Made by a program: the position numbers and the translations under genes
In this document: positions 6,570 through 15,815 of the stretch, in pieces
How the letters are laid out: each line of letters opens with the position of its first letter
Numbering within the stretch: the stretch's first letter is position 1
The notes under the pieces: model-generated
The model's input: only the letters and a program-made list of their open reading frames with translations
Databases searched by the model: none
What the model was told of the DNA's origin: nothing
Source of the DNA: Flavobacteriales bacterium
Lineage (GTDB): Bacteria; Bacteroidota; Bacteroidia; Flavobacteriales_E; Vicingaceae
Direction: 5' to 3'
Length of the DNA: 64,000 nt
Assembly: GCA_015075325.1 (NCBI GenBank)
Contig: JABTUP010000015.1
Span: 1 to 64,000, forward strand

Positions 6570-9020
6570 TTAGTTATCAGATCTTGATAATTCTAACCAT
6601 TTTGTTCCATTCCAAATTAATGTAATTGTATCAGCAGTATATAATAAAGCATTTCCTGCAATATTGAAATTTGCTGCCCCATCGTTTAAAGTTAAAAGAT
6701 AAGGACCTGCATTTTCTATTATTAAATGTTGTCCTGTTTTTAAACCATTTGAAATAGTTGCTGTGGTTCCACCAAAAGGAGTTGTTGTTCGAATATAGCT
6801 TGAATTTCCGACGTTAATTGTATAAGTTGCAGTTGTTGTTATGCTTGAAGGGCTATACGTTACCCCTCCATTTACTTCTAAAGAAGTACCAGGAGTGGTT
6901 GTGCCAATACCAACATTACCATCTTCATCTATTCTCATTTTTTCAGTTAGACTACCTCCATTCGTATAAAATAGCATTCTTCCTTCTCCGACAGAGCCCC
7001 CAGAAGTTGTCACTTCAATTCTAGCAGTATTATTAGTTCCTAATCCATTCAGAAAATCTAATCGTGCAGCAACTGAATTTGCTGCATTTGTATTCCCTTT
7101 CAATTCTATCGCAGCTATACTTCCTGCAGCATAAGGACCTGTACTTGATATTGTTAGATAATTGGTAGCACCAGCTATCATACCAGGAGTAGTTGTTCCA
7201 ATACCAACATTACCAGTAGCATTAATAGTTAATCTTGCTGCACTATTGTCAAAATCATATATTTGAAATAACCCAGCACCACCTACAGAACCACTACCTG
7301 TTGAAACAATTCGATACCTTTTACCTCCAGCACTAGTGTTTTCCATTTGCAAGCCTGTTCCTCCAGTAGCTGCAGATGATACATTAACATTTGTTCCAGC
7401 AGTTGTTGTTCCAACATTTAATTGATTTTGTATATAAACATTCCCTCCTGCAAAATAACCAGCCCAGTTAGTGGCTCCTCCCATTGCTTGTCCATACACT
7501 CCATAGTTAATACCAGAACCACCAGAAGTTTCAAAAAATCCTCCGATTTTATCGGAAGCTCCTGTACCCATAGCTCCACCATAAATACCCATAATTTCGT
7601 TGTTAACAATATTTGCAGCACTTAAATTATTAAAGAAATAACCAGATCTTCTGTTCGTTGAACTTTCAACGTGTAGTTTAAATAATGATGGGTTGGTTGT
7701 TCCAATACCAACATTTGCTGATGGAGCTATAGTCATAGCAGTTGTACCACCATTTGTTGCAAAATACCAGTTGGCATTTTCATGTTGTGTCATAAACATT
7801 TCTGTTGAACCATCGTTACTCATTGAAAATCCGTCTGTTGCAGATAGTCCTGTGCCAGCACTCGTTAATCTGAAATTACCTGCTCCTGAAATTGAATGTA
7901 TTTGAACTTTAGAGATTGGGTTTGATAAACCAATACCCACATTATCAGTTAAAGTAGTAGGGTAAATGTTTGGGGTTGATCTTGTCCATGCAGTAGAACC
8001 AGATGATAAAGCAGATAAATCGGTCCAAGATGCATTTCCTGATGCATCAGAAGCAAGAACTCTGCCTGAAGCTTGTGAACCGTCTTGAATGGTTAAAGGC
8101 AAGTTTACAGTTATGTTTCCATCATCCATATACATTGCTGTAGCACCTCCGTTTCCTGCAAATGATAAATATTGTTTAGTAGTGGAAATCATAAATTCAT
8201 TACCATTAGGGTAAATTTCTAAATTAGTACCTGCATGTTCTATTTTTAAACCATCACCTAAAACATGGAGGGTTCTGTCGGGGTTTGGAGTCATTATTCC
8301 AATTCGCCCAGTATTGCCTTTAATTCGCATAGCTTCTATCATAGTTGAAGTTCCTCTATTTTGCATTACAGAGAAAGCCAAATCGCCACTAGCACTTAAC
8401 GCACCTGTAATACCTGAAATTGATGCTTGATCCCAAAGTGTACCTCCAAAATTTGATCTAAAACCAAATGTTGTTCCACCTCCAACAAAGTTGTTGGTAT
8501 TAGTTAATGCTAATACTTTTTCAACAGAACTTGCGTTTTTACCAATAGCCATTTTATAAGCTCCATCACTATTATCAGCATTTACTGTTACATTACCACC
8601 ATTATTGTTGTAAATATCAGAACCATTAGGGCTCCAATAAGTTGTTGGTGCAGCAGGTGGTGTTGCAACTGGATTCATCATCTGCCAATTTGAGCCATCA
8701 AAAACTAAGGTTACAATTTGCCCTGCTTTAATATCACTAGCAGATAAAGCATTTGTTCCGCCATCTTTCATTATTGAAATTGCTCCTGTAACATTAACAT
8801 CGATGGTTGCTCCAACTGCTGAATTATCGTGTGCTTTAAATGTAACTTGTATGCCATTTCGTAACGAAAATACTCCAGGAACACCAAGTGTATATGCAGC
8901 TCCAGTACCACCAGAGATTAATTCTACCTGAGCTTTTAATACTAAGTTTATCGTTAACAACGATAAGGTTAGGATAAGAATTTTTTTAGTCATAATTTTT
9001 TCTATTTTCATTTTTTTCAT
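6570..9020 (-). CDS. Large secreted tail-fibre-like protein (VGIGTTTP repeats)
   Basis: 816 aa from the first ATG; the ATG at 8993 (MTKKILILTLSLL) gives a cleaner signal peptide and may be the true start. After an N-terminal beta segment the protein is built from recurring units with the phrase NVGIGTTTPG followed by a beta hairpin. The same pattern is found in phage tail spikes and in chromosomal Bacteroidota adhesins. The C-terminus (TISNGLKTGQHLIIENAG...LIWNGTKWLELS) is a distinct capping domain. No T9SS sorting signal or S74 chaperone domain is seen. It is co-directional with neighbouring surface-protein genes and probably part of their operon. No phage structural genes are nearby, so it is a cellular surface protein. 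Confidence 0.75.
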   Translation of the reverse strand: MKKMKIEKIMTKKILILTLSLLTINLVLKAQVELISGGTGAAYTLGVPGVFSLRNGIQVTFKAHDNSAVGATIDVNVTGAISIMKDGGTNALSASDIKAGQIVTLVFDGSNWQMMNPVATPPAAPTTYWSPNGSDIYNNNGGNVTVNADNSDGAYKMAIGKNASSVEKVLALTNTNNFVGGGTTFGFRSNFGGTLWDQASISGITGALSASGDLAFSVMQNRGTSTMIEAMRIKGNTGRIGIMTPNPDRTLHVLGDGLKIEHAGTNLEIYPNGNEFMISTTKQYLSFAGNGGATAMYMDDGNITVNLPLTIQDGSQASGRVLASDASGNASWTDLSALSSGSTAWTRSTPNIYPTTLTDNVGIGLSNPISKVQIHSISGAGNFRLTSAGTGLSATDGFSMSNDGSTEMFMTQHENANWYFATNGGTTAMTIAPSANVGIGTTNPSLFKLHVESSTNRRSGYFFNNLSAANIVNNEIMGIYGGAMGTGASDKIGGFFETSGGSGINYGVYGQAMGGATNWAGYFAGGNVYIQNQLNVGTTTAGTNVNVSSAATGGTGLQMENTSAGGKRYRIVSTGSGSVGGAGLFQIYDFDNSAARLTINATGNVGIGTTTPGMIAGATNYLTISSTGPYAAGSIAAIELKGNTNAANSVAARLDFLNGLGTNNTARIEVTTSGGSVGEGRMLFYTNGGSLTEKMRIDEDGNVGIGTTTPGTSLEVNGGVTYSPSSITTTATYTINVGNSSYIRTTTPFGGTTATISNGLKTGQHLIIENAGPYLLTLNDGAANFNIAGNALLYTADTITLIWNGTKWLELSRSDN

Positions 9021-9030
9021 TCAGCTACTC

Positions 9031-9059
9031 AAGTCCCCCTTTGGGGGATTAGGGGGCTT
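9031..9059. repeat. GC-rich palindromic interspersed element (AAGTCCCCCTTTGGGGG type)
   Basis: CCCCC/GGGGG palindrome followed by a second GGGGG run, in a very AT-rich setting between two surface-protein genes. The wording matches a short element often seen in Bacteroidota spacers. It may form a stable hairpin in the transcript. Confidence 0.6.
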
Positions 9060-10865
9060 CTATCTTAATAAAACTTTTGCTGTACCATCTGCAGGACCAT
9101 CAGTTAAATACACACCTATACTTGTTCCTGCACTAGGTATTGAAATACCACTTGCTCTACCATTTGAGTTACCAGTAATACAATGTTGTCCTCTAATAAC
9201 ATTACTAGCACTTTCAATATTTACAGTAGCAACTCCCGAAATGGCTATTTTACCTACAGATCCACCACTTATTGCTTCAGCTGCTACACCTATTACTGCA
9301 TAGTGTCCTGGGTTATTGGTTACATTAAATGAATTGTTGGCGGTGCCTACAACAACAATATCTCCAGCTGCAACAGCAGGACCTGAGTTAGTTAATAAAA
9401 TAGTAATGGCATTATTTGTTGCTACAGTTGCACCATCATTTAATCCTACATCTCCATTTACATTAAGTTTGCTGTTTGGAGCTGTTGTACCAATACCTAC
9501 ATTTCCGCTACTAGCAATAGTAAATCTAGTTGATGCATTAAGGTTAACTAACGAATTTGATATTTTAAATGAGTTGTCGGCAGGATCAACACCCATAATG
9601 TAATTGTAAGTGTCGTTTCCTGAAGTAAACGCCATTGTTGAAGGGAAAGATAAATTTTCATTTTTAATTCTAAACAAGGGAGCATTCGTAGCTAAATTAT
9701 CTTGTACATGAAGTTTTGCACCAGGAGTGTTGGTTCCAATAGCAACATTCTCAGTTGCAAAATTTGTTGGATAAATATCATTTCCTGATTTAGTCCAAGG
9801 ACCTCCTAAAGAAAAAGGATCAACCCATGAAACGATTCCAGTACCATTTGTTTGCATAATATAATTTGCTGCACCATCAGTAGTTGGAAGAGTATAAGCA
9901 TTGTTTATATTTAAAGAACCATTTACTCTTAACAAATTGGTTGAGAAATCTCCATAAATTAATGGTGAAGCAGTATTAGAGTTGGCAATGTATAATTTAT
10001 TTGAGCCTATTTCATTTCTACCCGCATTATCTCCTAAAAAGATATTGCCTACACCAGCAGTATTACTTAAACCAGCTTGATTACCAATTGCTACATTTCT
10101 ATCTCCTGTGTTATGATCTCTTAAGGTATTAAAACCAATAGCAATATTGTGAGATCCAGATATATTGGTGTTTAATGCTTGATTTCCTAAAGCAGTGTTG
10201 TAAATACCTGTTGAATTAGATTGGAGCGATTGATAACCAAGAGCATTATTTCCAGATCCAGTAGTATTACTTGTGCCTGAGTAGTAACCAATAAACGTGT
10301 TAGAATTGTTAGTTAAATCATCATTAGCACCAGCTGCTTCACCAATAAAAACAGAGAGTCCTGTATTGAAAATTTCCAATTGACCTTTTTGTGAAATTCT
10401 TAATCTGTCAACATTGTTTGTTTTGAATGTTAAGTTTTGAGCATCTGTTGTACCAATAAAATTAGTTCCAGCATTAGTTCCAGCATTACCATTTAATCCC
10501 CATCCTGAACTTAAAGTTGAGGGGTCAGTCCAGGTCATGGTTCCATTCACATCAGATACTGGAATGTAGCCATTTACAGCTCCAGTTCGCATGGTAATTT
10601 GTCCAAAAACATCAAGTTCTGAGTGTTGAGCATCACCTCCTAAACCAATAGATCCATCAGACGCAATGTTAAAAGGTGTTTCAGATGTAGTATTGTTTTG
10701 CACTCTAAATATACCACTTTCGTTAGAAATTAACATGTATTGGTTTGCACTTTCTAATATGACTGCAGCACCATTGGTTGGAGTATTTTCTTTACATAAA
10801 TGATAGAGTATTATTTTTTCTAAGATGTAATAAAGATCCTGGAGAAGTTGTTCCAATACCAACAT
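9060..10865 (-). CDS. Downstream part of a frameshifted giant tail-fibre-like surface protein
   Basis: 601 codons open, but genuine-looking protein starts only near 10800 (ENTPTNGAAVILES); the earlier codons are a shadow of the upstream gene. It continues the same VGIGTTxP / LHV tail-fibre pattern without a signal peptide. It includes a Ser/Asn-rich solenoid (NNSNTFIGYYSGTSNTTG...), a trimeric-adhesin-like head resembling YadA-type repeats, and ends with a conserved C-terminal domain (VAAGDIVVVG...GVYLTDGPADGTAKVLLR). It overlaps the preceding 997-codon frame by 74 bases. Removing one base in the T6 tract at 10814-10819 would fuse both into a single gene of about 1,575 codons. It is either a sequencing error, a broken gene or a slippage switch. 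Confidence 0.65.
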   Translation of the reverse strand: MLVLEQLLQDLYYILEKIILYHLCKENTPTNGAAVILESANQYMLISNESGIFRVQNNTTSETPFNIASDGSIGLGGDAQHSELDVFGQITMRTGAVNGYIPVSDVNGTMTWTDPSTLSSGWGLNGNAGTNAGTNFIGTTDAQNLTFKTNNVDRLRISQKGQLEIFNTGLSVFIGEAAGANDDLTNNSNTFIGYYSGTSNTTGSGNNALGYQSLQSNSTGIYNTALGNQALNTNISGSHNIAIGFNTLRDHNTGDRNVAIGNQAGLSNTAGVGNIFLGDNAGRNEIGSNKLYIANSNTASPLIYGDFSTNLLRVNGSLNINNAYTLPTTDGAANYIMQTNGTGIVSWVDPFSLGGPWTKSGNDIYPTNFATENVAIGTNTPGAKLHVQDNLATNAPLFRIKNENLSFPSTMAFTSGNDTYNYIMGVDPADNSFKISNSLVNLNASTRFTIASSGNVGIGTTAPNSKLNVNGDVGLNDGATVATNNAITILLTNSGPAVAAGDIVVVGTANNSFNVTNNPGHYAVIGVAAEAISGGSVGKIAISGVATVNIESASNVIRGQHCITGNSNGRASGISIPSAGTSIGVYLTDGPADGTAKVLLR

Positions 10866-13785
10866 CGCCAGATTGAGTGATAACCATTTTTTCTGTATTG
10901 TTTGTTCTAAATTTTAGATCTTGAGCATCAGTTGTTCCAATAAAATTAGTTGAAGAATTAGTTCCAGCATTACCTGTTAATGACCATGCGTTACCTCCTA
11001 AAGACGAAGGATCCATCCAACTTAAATTTCCAGCACCATCTGTTTTCATTATGTAGTTTGCAGAGCCATCTACAACAGGGAAGGTGTAACCACTTCCATG
11101 TGAAGTTCTAATGCTTAAACTATCTCTAATGGTAGAACTTCCAAAAACATCAAACATTGAATAGTTAGGACCAGGCACGAAACCACTTCCGTTAATAGCA
11201 GTTTTTCCATTACCATAAGTTAAAAAATGGATGTTGTAAGTTGAGCCATTAAAATAATTGATACTATAACCTGAATTTGCATTATTAGCATCTGTTTCAG
11301 CAGCAATTTCCCAGTACTTATTAGCAACAGGGGTGTTAGTGAAATGAATTCTATTTAAGTTAAGATCAGTTTGATTTAATTTAATAGATGGATAGGCTGC
11401 TGTTGCTGCATGTTGTACAACAAATCTTCCATTAGCAGGAGAAACTCCAATACCAACATTACCACCTGTTCCACCGCTAAGTTGTAATCCATTAGCTGTT
11501 CCACTTATGCCTCCCCAGTTTGTTCCATTATTAGTTAAGTTTACAGAAGGAGAAGCCCCAGCATTAGTAGCATCAATTTGAATTTTTGAGCCTAATGCAT
11601 TACCATTTCTAAATATTGCAGTTGGGTTTATTCCACCACCTATATAGGTAATATTATTAGCATTTTGGGTTACAGTTCTAGCTCCTGTTAGAGTTCCATC
11701 TGAGTTATAAATATTCGTTGAATCTTTTGATGGTAACACTACAGAACCACCATTTGTTAAAAATAATGTATCATTTGAAATACTAAGGGTTTGGTTATCA
11801 GTATTGTCAAGATAAGGAGATAAATCAACAGGAGTTGCATCATTAGTTAACGATAATGTATTTCCTGATAAATCTAAATCTTGGCTATCTGTACCTGTTA
11901 TTGTACTTAAATCTACAGTACTTCCACTTGTTATAGAAAGGTTAGTCCCAGCCAATGAGATATCCTGTATCTCATTGTTTGAATCGGTATCACCATCAGC
12001 AGTTTGGTCTGTTCCAGCTGCCCAATTTGATCCATTCCACATTAATACTTCACCAGGTGATGCTGAAAGTGGTAATTCAATTTCGTTATTTGGATCAGTA
12101 TCACCATCAGCAGTTTGGTCGGTTCCAGCAACCCAATTTGTTCCATTCCATACTAGAACATCGCCAGGAGTATTTCCTATTGTTGGCAACTCTAACTCAT
12201 TGTTTGGATCAGTATCACCATCAGCAGTTTGGTCAGTACCAGCCACCCAGCTTGACCCATTCCAAATCAATACATCGCCAGGTGTGTTTCCTATCATAGG
12301 CAACTCTAATTCGTTGGTAGCATCCGCATCAGCATCATCGATGTTGGCATCGAAAGTGATAGGCGTACCAGTTTCATCAGTATAAGTGAACGTACCATCC
12401 GCATTATCTACAAGCGAAGAAGTAGTTTCAGTAACGGTTAACGGGTTACCCGCAGTACCATCACCAGAGATGTTAGTACCAGAAGTGTTTACGAAATCTG
12501 AACCCCAGTTATCAGCGGCACTTGGCGTGATGTAAACGGAGTTGCCGTTACTTAAATAAAGGGTATCATTAGAGAAAGAGAGTACTTGCAGCTCGTTGGT
12601 AGCATCCGCATCAGCATCATCGATGTTGGCATCGAAAGTGATCGGCGTACCAGTTTCATCAGTATAAGTAAAAGTACCATTACCGTTATCTATAAGAGTG
12701 GTAGTGGTCTCGGTTAAACTAGGTATGATTACCTGATTACCACCAGAAATATATAATGTATCATTAGAAATAGATAAATTTTGTAACTCATTAGTTGGGT
12801 CAGCATCAGCATCTCCTATATTAGTAATGGTATCACCACTTAAACTAATTCCATTACCTGCAAAATAAGTAGTGCCGCTTGTACCATCAACTCCATTACA
12901 AACATCATAAGTTGTAGTAATTTCACCAGTTTCAAGAATACCGTTATTGTTTATATCTTGTCCCATATTTACTGTTACACCTCCATTAGGACATGAAGTT
13001 GATGGAATAGTTTCTGCTAAAATATTTAATCCATCTGTTCCATTTGTGCCTGGTAATCCATCTGTCCCATTACAAACATCATATGAAACCGAAATTTCAG
13101 ATGCTTCTAATATATTGTTATTGTTAGCGTCTAAACCCATATTTACAGTAACACCACCATTTGCACAACTTGTTGAAGCAACTGTAGATGATAAAGTATT
13201 TAATCCGTTTGAACCAATTACTCCATCGATCCCGTTACATACATAATAAGTAAAATCAATCTCAATAGGTTGTAAAATGCCATCATTATTATCGTCCAAT
13301 CCAACATCAATTTGTGAACCACCATTAGCAGAACACATTGGACCTGAATAGGCAGAAGAAACTGATAAACTGTTTTTCCCAGGTAAACCAGCAGGTCCAT
13401 TACCTGATTCTTTTGCATAAAGTGCATAAGGAACAGATAATAATTGTGTTACTCCCATAGGGTCGCCATCAACTTCAACAAATAAATAAAATGGACTTGT
13501 TCCCCAAGCTATACCTGGAAATGAACCTGTAATAACTGTTCCTCCACCAATTTCAGCAGTAAATAATCCAAATTGATTGGTTGTTAATACATGATTTTCA
13601 GCATAAACAACTACACCAGTAGTTGATCCTTGTCGAATTTCGTATTTTACATTTATGGTTTGGTTAATTAAAGGTGCTCCAGCAAGGTTTCTGGCAACAG
13701 CTTGGTAATTTACTTTTTCTGGAGCTTGGGCATAAAATCTTACACTAATAAGCAAAAGAACGAAAACGAAAATGAATTTTTTCAT
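10792..13785 (-). CDS. Giant secreted tail-fibre-like surface protein, N-terminal part
   Basis: 997 codons. Signal peptide, then the conserved N-terminal module (about 20-130: VNYQAVARNLAGAPLINQ ... LLSVPYALYAK). Three repeats of about 50 residues follow, with a C-x-x-GG...G-D-x-N-x-x-G-x-L-x-x-x-E-I...VCNG pattern, which suggests calcium-binding loops. Next come two TFDANIDDADADATNEL units and three to four 37-38-residue units (PGDVLVWNGTNWVAGTDQT), then tail-fibre-like VGIGTTSP hairpins. The frame stops at 10792, yet the same architecture continues in another frame to 9060. It is the first gene of the surface-protein block. It is likely an elongated adhesin or fibre; the ligand is unknown. 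Confidence 0.72.
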   Translation of the reverse strand: MKKFIFVFVLLLISVRFYAQAPEKVNYQAVARNLAGAPLINQTINVKYEIRQGSTTGVVVYAENHVLTTNQFGLFTAEIGGGTVITGSFPGIAWGTSPFYLFVEVDGDPMGVTQLLSVPYALYAKESGNGPAGLPGKNSLSVSSAYSGPMCSANGGSQIDVGLDDNNDGILQPIEIDFTYYVCNGIDGVIGSNGLNTLSSTVASTSCANGGVTVNMGLDANNNNILEASEISVSYDVCNGTDGLPGTNGTDGLNILAETIPSTSCPNGGVTVNMGQDINNNGILETGEITTTYDVCNGVDGTSGTTYFAGNGISLSGDTITNIGDADADPTNELQNLSISNDTLYISGGNQVIIPSLTETTTTLIDNGNGTFTYTDETGTPITFDANIDDADADATNELQVLSFSNDTLYLSNGNSVYITPSAADNWGSDFVNTSGTNISGDGTAGNPLTVTETTSSLVDNADGTFTYTDETGTPITFDANIDDADADATNELELPMIGNTPGDVLIWNGSSWVAGTDQTADGDTDPNNELELPTIGNTPGDVLVWNGTNWVAGTDQTADGDTDPNNEIELPLSASPGEVLMWNGSNWAAGTDQTADGDTDSNNEIQDISLAGTNLSITSGSTVDLSTITGTDSQDLDLSGNTLSLTNDATPVDLSPYLDNTDNQTLSISNDTLFLTNGGSVVLPSKDSTNIYNSDGTLTGARTVTQNANNITYIGGGINPTAIFRNGNALGSKIQIDATNAGASPSVNLTNNGTNWGGISGTANGLQLSGGTGGNVGIGVSPANGRFVVQHAATAAYPSIKLNQTDLNLNRIHFTNTPVANKYWEIAAETDANNANSGYSINYFNGSTYNIHFLTYGNGKTAINGSGFVPGPNYSMFDVFGSSTIRDSLSIRTSHGSGYTFPVVDGSANYIMKTDGAGNLSWMDPSSLGGNAWSLTGNAGTNSSTNFIGTTDAQDLKFRTNNTEKMVITQSGDVGIGTTSPGSLLHLRKNNTLSFM
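11975..12320. repeat. Tandem coding repeat of about 111-114 bp
   Basis: Three to four head-to-tail units encode PGDVLVWNGTNWVAG...TADGDTDPNN within the giant surface protein. The high nucleotide similarity of neighbouring units (the 15-mer GTATCACCATCAGCA recurs) makes unit-number change by recombination plausible. Confidence 0.75.
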
Positions 13786-14020
13786 GATATAAAATCTATG
13801 TATAAAATATTATTTGACAAATCTGTGGCATAACGACGACAATTTACCCCATAAAGTTGCAATTTCATCATGGGGAAAATTGAATTAGTCGAAAAAATTA
13901 ATAAAATTAAGGAGACAAATGTAACAATCTAACTAATGCGAGTCAAGTTAAATTTTAATTAAATTGTAGTATAACAATTTGAAAATGTGCTATTTTGAAA
14001 ATTTAATTTGGCAACACAAT
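13786..14020. other. Spacer upstream of the surface-protein block
   Basis: AT-rich spacer, with no gene. It must hold the promoter of the minus-strand surface-protein block. A hairpin CCCCAT...ATGGGG (13847-13875) with an inner GTTGCAAT core could be an operator. No T-run follows it on either strand, so it is not a standard terminator. Confidence 0.4.
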
Positions 14021-15808
14021 TTAACCAATGTGTAAGCCAATTACCAAGATATCATCAACTTGTTCTAATGAGCCTTTCCAATGCTCAATATTGTTATTTA
14101 AGAAATTCTTTTGGGTTTCTATTTTTTTACCAACGAGTTCCAATAAATAATCGCGGAATTGTTTGTACATATATTTTTTTCCCTTTGGCCCCCCAAATTG
14201 ATCGGCATAACCGTCGGAGAATATATAAACATAATCACCTTTTTGTAGTTGAATAGTATGATTGGTGTAATTTTGTTTTTCGCCATCAAAATAAGAACCA
14301 ATAGGGAATTTATCGGCTTTTATTTGTTCAACCTCATTATTTCTAATCAAATACAGAGGGTTAAATGCACCAGCATATTGTAATTCTAATGTTTTAGGAT
14401 TAAAACTACAAAGCGATAAATCCATTCCATCTTTTGTTGTGCCTGAAGCTGAGTTTCGGTGAAGTGTCTGACTAATTTCTTTATTAAGGTAATCTAATAT
14501 TTGAGCAGGAGTGTCGCACTTGCTTAAAGCGTTGTTTAATGCATTATACCCAACAATACTCATAAAAGCACCAGGAACGCCGTGTCCTGTACAATCAACT
14601 GCAGAGAAATAGGTTTTGCCATTTTTTTCATCCATCCAGTAAAAATCACCACTAACAATGTCTTTAGGTTTGTATAGAACAAATGAATTAGGCAATAATT
14701 TCTTTACTAAATCATCTGGGGGAAGAATGGCTTCTTGTAGTCTTTTAGCGTATCTAATACTATCAGTAACTTCGGTATAAAGTTCACTAATTTTTTCATT
14801 TTGCTTTTCAATTTCTTCTTTCTGTTTCACTACTTCGGCAGTTCTTTCAACTACTTTTTGTTCTAGCACTCGTTCGTTTTCAGCAAGGTCGTCACGCATT
14901 ATTAACAACGCATGACCCAATTCATCTTCTTCGCTTAGTGGTTCATATTTAGTGTTGAATTGACCACTACCAATGGCATTAGCAAAATCTTTAGTGCTTT
15001 TTAATCCAGATACTAGTTTGTTTAAAGCATTGGTCATTTCACCAATTTCATCACTTCTTTCTTTAATTCTTCCTTTAGGGAAAATTCCTTTACTTAAATC
15101 TAAAAGAATAAGCTTTAATTTATCTACAGGTTTAACTATAGTTCTTGTAGTAAAAATGGCAATTAAAACACCTCCAATAACTAATGCAATTCCAAGTATT
15201 TTAAAGAGTTGTTTTAAAAAACTAAATGATGATTGCATCGATTCTGTTACAGATGTCGATTCAAACTTTTGATTGTCAATTAAATCGTTTAGTTGGTATA
15301 AAATTTCATTTGTTTTTGTGTAAATGTCTCCATCATCACCAACCATAAAGTTTGCTAAAAATTTACTCTCAGCATCTTCATAGCTATCCCAGTCTGGTAA
15401 CAACATTTTAACTTCTTCATGAAGTTCGAACAATTGTTCCATGTTGGCAAATACTTTGGTTATTTTTTCTTGGTCGCGTTTATCCCAATTTGGAGAAAGT
15501 TCTTTAATTCTTTTTTCAATATATGGGTAATCTCTTTCTTTTAATTGAATTAATTTTTTTTTATCAGGACTCTCTGGGGCTGATTGAATATAAATCCAAT
15601 TAAAGATTAACATTTTTGATCGAACAACTAACAAACGAAGTTCCTCTAATGAAGCAACCGAGGGGTTATTTACATTAGTAATATCATCGTTAATTTTGAT
15701 GCTTGAGTTTAGTGTTTGATAGGTGGAGTAAAAAACTATTATCACAAACAAGATTAAAACACCAAATCCTGTTCCTATTTTTTTTCCTATGGTAAATCTA
15801 AATGCCAT
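14021..15808 (-). CDS. HAMP-linked membrane SpoIIE/PP2C-type serine phosphatase
   Basis: 595 aa. TM1 at about 13-33, an extracytoplasmic helical sensor region to about 200, TM2 about 200-222, and a HAMP domain (IVKPVDKLKLILLDLSKG). A coiled coil follows (about 300-350, VVERTAEVVKQKEEIEKQ), then a PP2C/SpoIIE catalytic domain. The catalytic domain shows the metal-binding blocks SGDFYWM, VDCTGHGVPGAFMS and KGDYVYIFSDGYADQ, and ends with DDILVIGL. This architecture is common in Bacteroidota, where it is thought to dephosphorylate anti-anti-sigma-like partners. No such partner gene is adjacent. It is the last gene of a tight operon with a TPR protein and a YfiR-like protein, which suggests the periplasmic components tune its activity. 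Confidence 0.88.
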   Translation of the reverse strand: MAFRFTIGKKIGTGFGVLILFVIIVFYSTYQTLNSSIKINDDITNVNNPSVASLEELRLLVVRSKMLIFNWIYIQSAPESPDKKKLIQLKERDYPYIEKRIKELSPNWDKRDQEKITKVFANMEQLFELHEEVKMLLPDWDSYEDAESKFLANFMVGDDGDIYTKTNEILYQLNDLIDNQKFESTSVTESMQSSFSFLKQLFKILGIALVIGGVLIAIFTTRTIVKPVDKLKLILLDLSKGIFPKGRIKERSDEIGEMTNALNKLVSGLKSTKDFANAIGSGQFNTKYEPLSEEDELGHALLIMRDDLAENERVLEQKVVERTAEVVKQKEEIEKQNEKISELYTEVTDSIRYAKRLQEAILPPDDLVKKLLPNSFVLYKPKDIVSGDFYWMDEKNGKTYFSAVDCTGHGVPGAFMSIVGYNALNNALSKCDTPAQILDYLNKEISQTLHRNSASGTTKDGMDLSLCSFNPKTLELQYAGAFNPLYLIRNNEVEQIKADKFPIGSYFDGEKQNYTNHTIQLQKGDYVYIFSDGYADQFGGPKGKKYMYKQFRDYLLELVGKKIETQKNFLNNNIEHWKGSLEQVDDILVIGLHIG

Positions 15809-15815
15809 TAATTAG

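Noticed and set aside
11955..12385. Two overlapping plus-strand open frames with internal repeats
   Set aside because: They are antisense shadows of the tandem coding repeat in the giant surface protein; repetition comes from that gene.
6570..13785. Possible prophage because of tail-fibre-like proteins
   Set aside because: No capsid, terminase, portal, integrase or lysis genes nearby; proteins have signal peptides and sit with T9SS substrates.
13847..13875. CCCCAT...ATGGGG hairpin as a terminator
   Set aside because: No T-run follows on either strand and the loop is long; kept only as a weak operator candidate in the spacer entry.
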